DNA of 64,000 nucleotides from Toxorhynchites rutilus septentrionalis (lineage: Eukaryota; Arthropoda; Insecta; Diptera; Culicidae): contig NC_073745.1 in assembly GCF_029784135.1 (NCBI RefSeq), forward strand, positions 114,380,716-114,444,715. The letters are read 5' to 3'. Position numbers and translations under genes: made by a program. Numbering within the stretch: position 1 is the first letter of the stretch; every line of letters starts with the position of its first letter. Of this stretch, positions 58,001 to 64,000 are shown in pieces. The notes under the pieces were generated by a model, which worked only from the letters and a program-made list of their open reading frames with translations, had not been told where the DNA came from and ran no database searches.

Positions 58001-58785
58001 TAATTTGGCCAGACCCACCGAAACCATCAGCACCGAATGGAAACACAATTACATCCTTTGTACTGCGATGCGTCAAAGAGTTCAGAATGTCACGCTGCGG
58101 GGTCGATGTTAATTATTCTGGATGACGGAGCTTGAAAGAGCTCCGCGAGAGTTTCTTGAATTATGCAGCTGGCGGATGCGGAAAAGGCACTGTTGCAATA
58201 TTTTTTTTAATTTTCTGAGTTGAACCGAGAACTCGAAACGATCGCAATACGAGGAAGGCGAAAAAAGAACACCTCATCGTTGGAAGGTCGATTTCAGAAC
58301 AGTGAATAGTAATTTAGTGTTTTTGGAACCGACAGAAGGATGCGGTTGTTGTTTAGCGAACCGACAGTTCTGTTTATTGTTTCTGACAGGAAATTATTAA
58401 TTTCTCAAATTACTAAAATTACCTAAGATATGGAACATTTGATGATCAGGCGTTACGTCATATCAACGCTTTTTCGTCCATACTATGGGTTTTTGAAGTT
58501 TGATTGGGGGCAGTATGCCATATAAATACAGGCGAATCATCGTCTATATATAAAAAAAGTCTGTTCCCATTTCTATTCTAGGGTGGTCCACAAAATCTGT
58601 TTTTTCCCTTTTTTTGAAAAATGACTTTTTTTGAAAGTTCATCAAATTTGAACTAATGAATCGATATTTATGAAATATCACATGAAAATATGTCGTAGGC
58701 TAGCGGTATTATATATATACCGCTATAGTATCGATTACCATATATTTAATATCGATTAGGGTGACCCTATGCAGATTTTTGTTTG
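55012..58785. other. Anonymous; no gene recognised
   Basis: 55326-55346 (GGGGGGCAAAGTGGCCAGTGA) is roughly inverted at 55648-55670, suggesting a small TIR element. 56000-58400 is less AT-rich and low in recognised repeats, possibly host intergenic or intronic DNA. A small hairpin (TAGCGGTAT/ATACCGCTA) is at 58701-58725. Confidence 0.45.
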
Positions 58786-59356
58786 TATTTTTTCTTAAAG
58801 GGCCTGGCCGGGTAAGGGAGTAAGAAGTGCCCCCAAACCAAATCACCAGCTGTATGGCACATATTATATAGAATATTAAATAAGAAATTTTGACGGTTTA
58901 TTTGAACCCCTATGTGGTTGAACATAGGATTTATAGTGAAAAACGTACTTTTTCGTTTATTTTATGGCATCCTCAAAAGCTTCGAGATAAAAATTCTGAA
59001 TGTACATCTTACTACGGTGTATCAAGAAAAATTATCAAAAAAAATTTCATCAAAAATATAAGTACTGAAAAAATATTTAAATTTTGAAAAAAAATTTTCA
59101 TCAGAAAGTCACATACTAAAAAAAATTTGAATTAATTTTTATTTTACGTTTAAATTAAATTTTAATTTTTTTTATTTTGAGATTTATTACCACTCTAGTT
59201 TATTAAAATATTCAAATTTCTTTCTACGTCTATTTTAGATATATGTGTTTTTTTTTCAGAATTTTTAGAGGGCTTTTCGTGGTACAAAAAACATATTTTC
59301 AGGCATTTCGAAATTTAAAAAAAATACTTTGAGACAATTTTACTCTTATTCTTATT

Positions 59357-59420
59357 AAAAAATTACGATCCATGAGGAAAAAACACATATGAATTTTTTC
59401 CTCATGGATCGTAATTTTTT
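59357..59420. repeat. 27-bp perfect inverted repeat in the left arm
   Basis: Arms 59357-59383 and 59394-59420 are exact complements (core TTACGATCCATGAGG) with a 10-base loop. The right arm of the fold-back element lacks this snap-back, so it arose after the arms formed. Confidence 0.93.
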
Positions 59421-60570
59421 CTAGAATTTTTAAGAGGATTGCGCAAAAAAATTTTTTTTTGACGTAGGATTACGTCTTTCGGGAACATATTGGGGTACAA
59501 ATTGAAAATCGAAAATCGAGCACATCGTGAAAATTGTCCAATTTCAAACACTTATTGCTCAGTCATTCCATGATGGATTGATGAAATTTTTGCGTCAGTC
59601 GATTTCGCCACTTCATAACAATTTTTATATTGAATAAAATAATATATGGCATGAAACTAACTATCGAACAATTGAAAAATCTCAGTTCCTATCCTAACGG
59701 AAATATTCACTTCTAATTAGTTGAAATTGACGACACATGCGGTGTTTCCCTAACAGAGACATCAACACCAAGCTGTCTGGAGGAAATCGCCATTGAAAAT
59801 ACATGAAAGTACGATTAGATGAAAATACGATTAATTCTAGCAAATGAAATTCAAATTTGGAATTTTAATGCTGGTTGCTCCGTGAAATTTCATATCAATG
59901 ACCGATCGTGTATTGTGAAAAATTTAGCGCAAGTGTAATTGTAAAATTGTTTATAGTAGCAGTTGTGTTAAAAATTATTTGATATATGGAACGATTTATT
60001 TCAATTTTCATAAATAAAAACCAAGGTGTCTCGAGCGGAAACGGGAACGGGTCGTTTGCTTTAAGCTGTATGTTTTGTTGTGTTCATTTTCACCCAAGGA
60101 AAGTTCATGTGGCGAGAAAAAAATTGGAAAAGTGAAGAAATAATCGAAAACATGATTTCCCATATCCTCTACATATAGTATAAGGTGTTGTTAGTTCAAT
60201 TAAAGTTCGCATTGGGTTGAATAGACACTCAGAAAGTAAAAATTATAAAACAAAATTACCTTTTCCATATCAAATATGTTTTCTCTATATTAAAATAACA
60301 TGTTTTCACTGATGAGAAAAATTGACAATTGTGCTCTGTATTGGTAATCTTATATTACATTGGTGAGTTTTTTTTTCTTTATTTCATCTATACATAACAC
60401 AGGAGGCATCTCATCTAGGGTCACAGAAGGCGGCTTTCATTATATCTCATTCCACTACGGCATCTTCTATCTGATACGCACTACCCAAAGACTGTTTACC
60501 AAACTTCTGTCATCATCACTCAGTAAACACTGGTGGAGTGAGCGAACAACACCCAACAACCAAACAAAAT

Positions 60571-60590
60571 TGCCCTTTTCAGGGCCACCA
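60571..60590 (+). promoter_or_regulatory. Histone-mRNA-like 3' stem-loop
   Basis: TGCCCTTTTCAGGGCCACCA matches the replication-dependent histone 3' end: a six-position stem with a TTTC loop, then ACCA. Five of six pairs form and the outermost is T:C. No histone coding sequence lies upstream, so it is a fragment captured in a repeat or a chance match. Confidence 0.4.
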
Positions 60591-60660
60591 AATCTTTATC
60601 AAATGTAATTCAAACATCAAAAATCAACAGTTAGCCTAGCGGAATCCTATTGAACTATGC

Positions 60661-60689
60661 GGTCGTGTCTCGGACACAACCTTTTTTTT
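60661..60689 (+). terminator. Hairpin plus T8, pol III terminator-like
   Basis: GGTCGTGTCTCGGACACAAC (arms of nine with one mismatch) is followed by CC and eight T. A related hairpin without the T-run is at 26725-26745. Function is not shown. Confidence 0.3.
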
Positions 60690-61455
60690 GCCTTTAGGCA
60701 TTTTAAATTTATTTTGAATTTAGAGACCCATTACTGCTCTAATATTTATTTAAATGTTGTTTATCATATGTTTAAATTTTGTCCGTATATTTAGAGCATT
60801 GCGCTGTACAAAGATTTTTTTCTCGTATCTTAAAATATAAGAGATTATCTTTACATTGGATTTAGATGGTTTATCAAATTCATAGGAGTCAGCAGTACGA
60901 TAGAGCTCTGTGAGAAAAAATAAAGTCCTTGTGGAAAGATCATTCGGATTAATGAGAAGAACACTTTAAAAAATCCGAATTATTTTTATTTTTTTTTTTC
61001 AATCTTACAATTTAAAACCGCGATTACAATAAAAAAATCGATTTCAATAAAATAAAAACAATAATGCAGACGATGAAGAAAATTATTTTTGTGTCCCGCA
61101 ATGCTCTTAAAAACTCAGAAAAAATTACGCCACATGTAGAAAAAAAGACACATACGCACGCATTTAAATAAAACATCGAGTAGAAGTGGGTCTCAAAATT
61201 ATATTTTTTTTTCAAAATTTCGAAATGCCAGAGAATATATAAAAAAAATTGTACTGCGTATTTAAAATGTTTTTATTACTAGATTTTTTGATGAAAAAAT
61301 AGTTTGAAGATATTTATCGATTCACCTTAGTAAGATGTACTTTCAGTATTTTTCCGTAATTTAGCCTCAAAACTATTGAGAATGGTGTGAAAAAAACGAA
61401 AAGGTGCATTTTCACCATAGATCCTATGGTGTACCATATAATGTGATTTATATAT

Positions 61456-61520
61456 GTGATTTTTTTCAGATTTTTTTCAGTGTTGCGCGGTAACACTGAA
61501 AAAAATCTGAAAAAAATCAC
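61456..61520. repeat. 29-bp perfect inverted repeat in the right arm
   Basis: Arms 61456-61484 and 61492-61520 are exact complements (core TTTTTCAGTGTT) with a 7-base loop. It is a local inverted duplication inside the right arm. The corresponding left-arm site (about 59237-59262) has only one arm. Confidence 0.93.
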
Positions 61521-61920
61521 ACGTATCTAGAAAAGACGTAGGAACACATTTAAATATGAATTAGAGTAGTACTGAATCTCTAAATTCCAAAAAAAGAAAG
61601 ATTTCAAAATTTCAATATTTTTTTTAGTATGTACTTAAATTTTTGATGATTTTTAGTATTGATAATTTTTCTTGATACACCGTAGTGAGATGCACATTCA
61701 GTATTTTTTCAAAATTTTATCTCCAAGCTTTAGAGGATGGCGTGAAATAAATGAAAAAGTACGTTTTTCATTATAGATCCTATGTTAAACCACATAGGGG
61801 TTCAAATAAACCGCCAAAATTTCTTATTTAATATCCAATACAATATTTGCCATACAGCTGGTGATTTGGTTTGGGGACACTTTTTACTCCCCTACCCGGC
61901 CAGGCCCTTTGCTATTTTTT

Positions 61921-62567
61921 ATCGCGATTTTAGTATTTTTATATAAACTACTAGCTGACCCGGCAAACGTTGTTCTGCCATATAAACTACTTCTAGTGAA
62001 TATTTTGACTGTTGAATAAAAAATAACTAATGTATTGCAATACATATGTGTTCAAATGTTTCAACGATCTATAAAATTAATTGATTATGATCGATGAAGG
62101 ATAGATTCCACGTGGATATCGAGCAGATACGTGAAGATTTGACCGTGTATTGAATTGGACCGTGGGAACTTCCCGAACCTGAGTGTGATGTGGAGATGGA
62201 GATGAGATCTATAATGTACAGATAAATGGACCGGATCGATCGGATCTCAGGATTCGTCTTTTGCATTCAGAAATCTGATCATTCATGCTATTAAATAAAC
62301 TTCAAAATAAGTAATTCGTATTCGTGGAGCATTTTAATCTGTATCAGATTAGCAGACACGAAAATAATTTTAAATTGCTTAAACTTGGATGAAAATCATT
62401 ACTCGATGTTGTTTAAATACTTAGAAAACAGTCCGAACTTTACGATTCTTCTATAAATCTTGTATACATCCAGCAACATGTTGGACGAAATTCGTGTAAT
62501 TTTGTATTAGAGCTCATTAAAGACTGCATTTCTTTTGTTTGAACACACGTGCTGTCGTTTGAACAAA
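61921..62567. other. Repeat-derived spacer
   Basis: 61951-61971 (ACTAGCTGACCCGGCAAACG region) is a sequence start seen widely in insect dispersed repeats. The rest is anonymous. Confidence 0.5.
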
Positions 62568-63332
62568 GGCTGTGTAGGTGTTACTCATGATAGCGTCTAG
62601 CTATCATTCCTCGAACCGCTTCTGTTGATTGTCTCATAGGAATCGCAGTCGTTCGCTCTCTACCTTTGCGAATATGTTGACCATGAATTATTGACTCAAA
62701 ACATCCTAGAATGACGTTGTCCTGACTGCGCCAATTCATCAAACGACACACATAAGAATCCATCGAGGGCACTCTTTTGTTTGATAGATGGCTCTACGCC
62801 CGCTTCATCGAACTTTCATCCACTTCAATTCGTCTAAAACCAGGCGCATCACCGGCGAGCAAGAAGCCTTTCTAAATGAGCACATTGGCGCGAAAAACTG
62901 TGATTCGAAGAAAGAAAAATAATACGGAATTCATCGTTGACACATACCGTTCATACGATTTTCTCTATGGTCTTTTTCAATGACACCAACACGGACACTG
63001 CATAAACATTAAACAGCGAGATCCGCCCCAGGTACATTCATTATAAATATAATTACTCATTTTTAATTAATATTTATGGACATATGGCTAAAAGAGACGA
63101 AACAAACAAGAGATTGCGTTCGATGGATTTTCATGTGTATCATATGATAATTTGACGTGGTCAGAACAACGTTATTCTACGATATCATGAGCTGTGCTAG
63201 CAATTCATGGTCAACATGTACGCGAAGGTAGAGAGCGAGCGACTGCGATTCCTACGACACAATGAATAAAAGCGGCGTGAGAAAGAATACATTCACTTGC
63301 GAGACGCTATCATGAGCAACACCGCCACAGCC
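62568..63332. repeat. 765-bp inverted-repeat element
   Basis: Arms 62568-62785 and 63100-63332 are diverged reverse complements sharing CTCATGATAGCGTCT, AGGAATCGCAGTCG, TCGCTCTCTACCTT and GTTGACCATGAATT. The interior has no coding frame. No target duplication was recognised. Confidence 0.8.
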
Positions 63333-64000
63333 AGCCATGGTTATTTCCAGGCCAAAACGCAATGCATTGGCATTACAACGCAAACGGAAAATGAAGCCCA
63401 GTCGGATTCGGTCCCACACATTGCTGGATGTATTCGGTTGAATGGCAGAAGCGAGGATTACCGGATATATACATTTTTAGTTTGGATAGTCGACAAAACT
63501 TAAAGGCGAATGAACTGAGTAGTTTAAAGCCTCTTTAAAACAAAGAATGGAATGGAATAGTCGACAAAACACGCCATGAGTAAATTTCAGAAATACCAAA
63601 TCCGTCTACTGATCAACTACTCATCATCATTTTGAAATACGATCAAATCAGAAATACCCGAACGGATCGCAATTTTGCATTATGTAATCAGTCATAAACT
63701 GAAGTCCAACCTTGTCACGCAATTCGACATAGATTACATTGAGTTTCGTGTTCCTTTTTTGTTAAGCTTCGTGTTTTTTTTTTCTGTGTGGTAATGGATT
63801 TTCGGGTGAAATAAACATGCCTCTAAAACAAAAATGATAAGTAAAAATTAGCTCTACCGTATCAAACATGTATTCTAAGTAACAGAGTAACATATTATCT
63901 GCAAATGGGAAGAAGTCTCAAACGAAAATTGTGTTTGATAAAAATCGTTTTTATTATGGATAATATTTTAGCGGAAATGCAAGATAATTTATAGAAAAAA
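63333..64000. other. Anonymous end of window
   Basis: Contains GGCGAATGAACTGAGTAGTT at 63506-63525 followed by TAAAGCCTCT, a repeat-end-like motif also seen inverted or direct near 21795, 36024, 36246 and 36402. No gene. Confidence 0.45.

Larger units (their letters stand above)
58794..61912. mobile_element. 3.1-kb fold-back element
   Basis: The left arm (58794 to about 59460) and right arm (about 61078-61912) are long diverged reverse complements starting AAAGGGCCTGGCCGGGTA. Shared inner blocks are ACCAAATCACCAGCTGTATG, TGAACCCCTATGTGGTT, TGATACACCGTAGT (complement) and GGCATTTCGAAATTT. TATTTTTT borders both ends (58786-58793, 61913-61920) and may be an 8-bp target duplication, although it is low-complexity. 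No transposase was found. The 1.6-kb interior is non-coding. Confidence 0.8.

Noticed and set aside
1..64000. Endogenous viral element or CRISPR array
   Set aside because: No flavivirus-, rhabdovirus- or other virus-like protein motif was recognised in any frame, and the tandem repeats lack regular unique spacers.

Overview
The window is AT-rich, repeat-saturated insect DNA, most likely from a culicine mosquito (Aedes-like). The indicators are a tRNA-Ser/Leu-headed SINE with a GAA-repeat tail (25215-25495), several members of the DD37E branch of the IS630-Tc1-mariner superfamily (described from mosquitoes), and many MITEs, degraded LINEs and fold-back repeats. I found no host protein-coding gene I could defend. 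Almost every reading frame with recognisable protein similarity belongs to a transposable element. I saw no CRISPR array, no rRNA or stand-alone tRNA gene, and no recognisable endogenous viral element.

Layout. 1-3310: a DNA transposon with terminal inverted repeats of about 345 bp and a frameshifted transposase of a type I could not name. 3533-4404: reverse-transcriptase relic with a damaged catalytic box. 5232-5975: a mariner rebuilt as a palindrome. 9306-9750: pogo-like terminus. 12113-12963: hAT-type MITE with an 8-bp target duplication. 13788-15370: two copies of a roughly 500-bp tRNA-derived SINE in inverted orientation, each with its own 10-bp target duplication. 15640-20221: a three-level nest, a Tc1-like element holding a Tc3-like element holding a complete DD37E transposon with an open 339-residue transposase (16541-17560). 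20691-22106: dispersed repeat whose inverted relative is at 44618-45985. 22124-22860: LINE relic. 25215-25495: SINE. 25681-25940: 148-bp tandem repeat with a C/G hairpin.

25941-40380 is mostly anonymous. It contains a fold-back repeat (30990-31460), a LINE 3' relic (32880-33445), a perfect 224-bp palindrome (34040-34263), a TIR element (34649-35848), an inverted-repeat complex (35918-36690) and a pogo-like MITE (36759-37615). 40385-46000 holds a decayed DD37E gene, a third copy of the long SINE, a Tc1-type gene end, a second hAT MITE copy and the second dispersed repeat. 49277-55011 is dense with DNA elements: a pogo-like MITE, a nearly intact DD37E element (50879-52157), a TTAA-flanked MITE, a GAAC-rich array, and a P-element-like MITE (53852-54279) that keeps a THAP-like N-terminal fragment. 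58794-61912 is a 3.1-kb fold-back element with secondary snap-backs in its arms. 62568-63332 is a further inverted-repeat element.

Nothing here looks like a cooperating gene system. The coherent biology is transposon biology: at least four DD37E loci in different states of decay, non-autonomous elements with clean target duplications, and many long inverted repeats able to give double-stranded RNA if transcribed. The intervals 7847-9305, 9751-12104, 22870-25200, 27200-30980, 37620-40380, 45986-49270 and 55012-58785 are probably intergenic or intronic.
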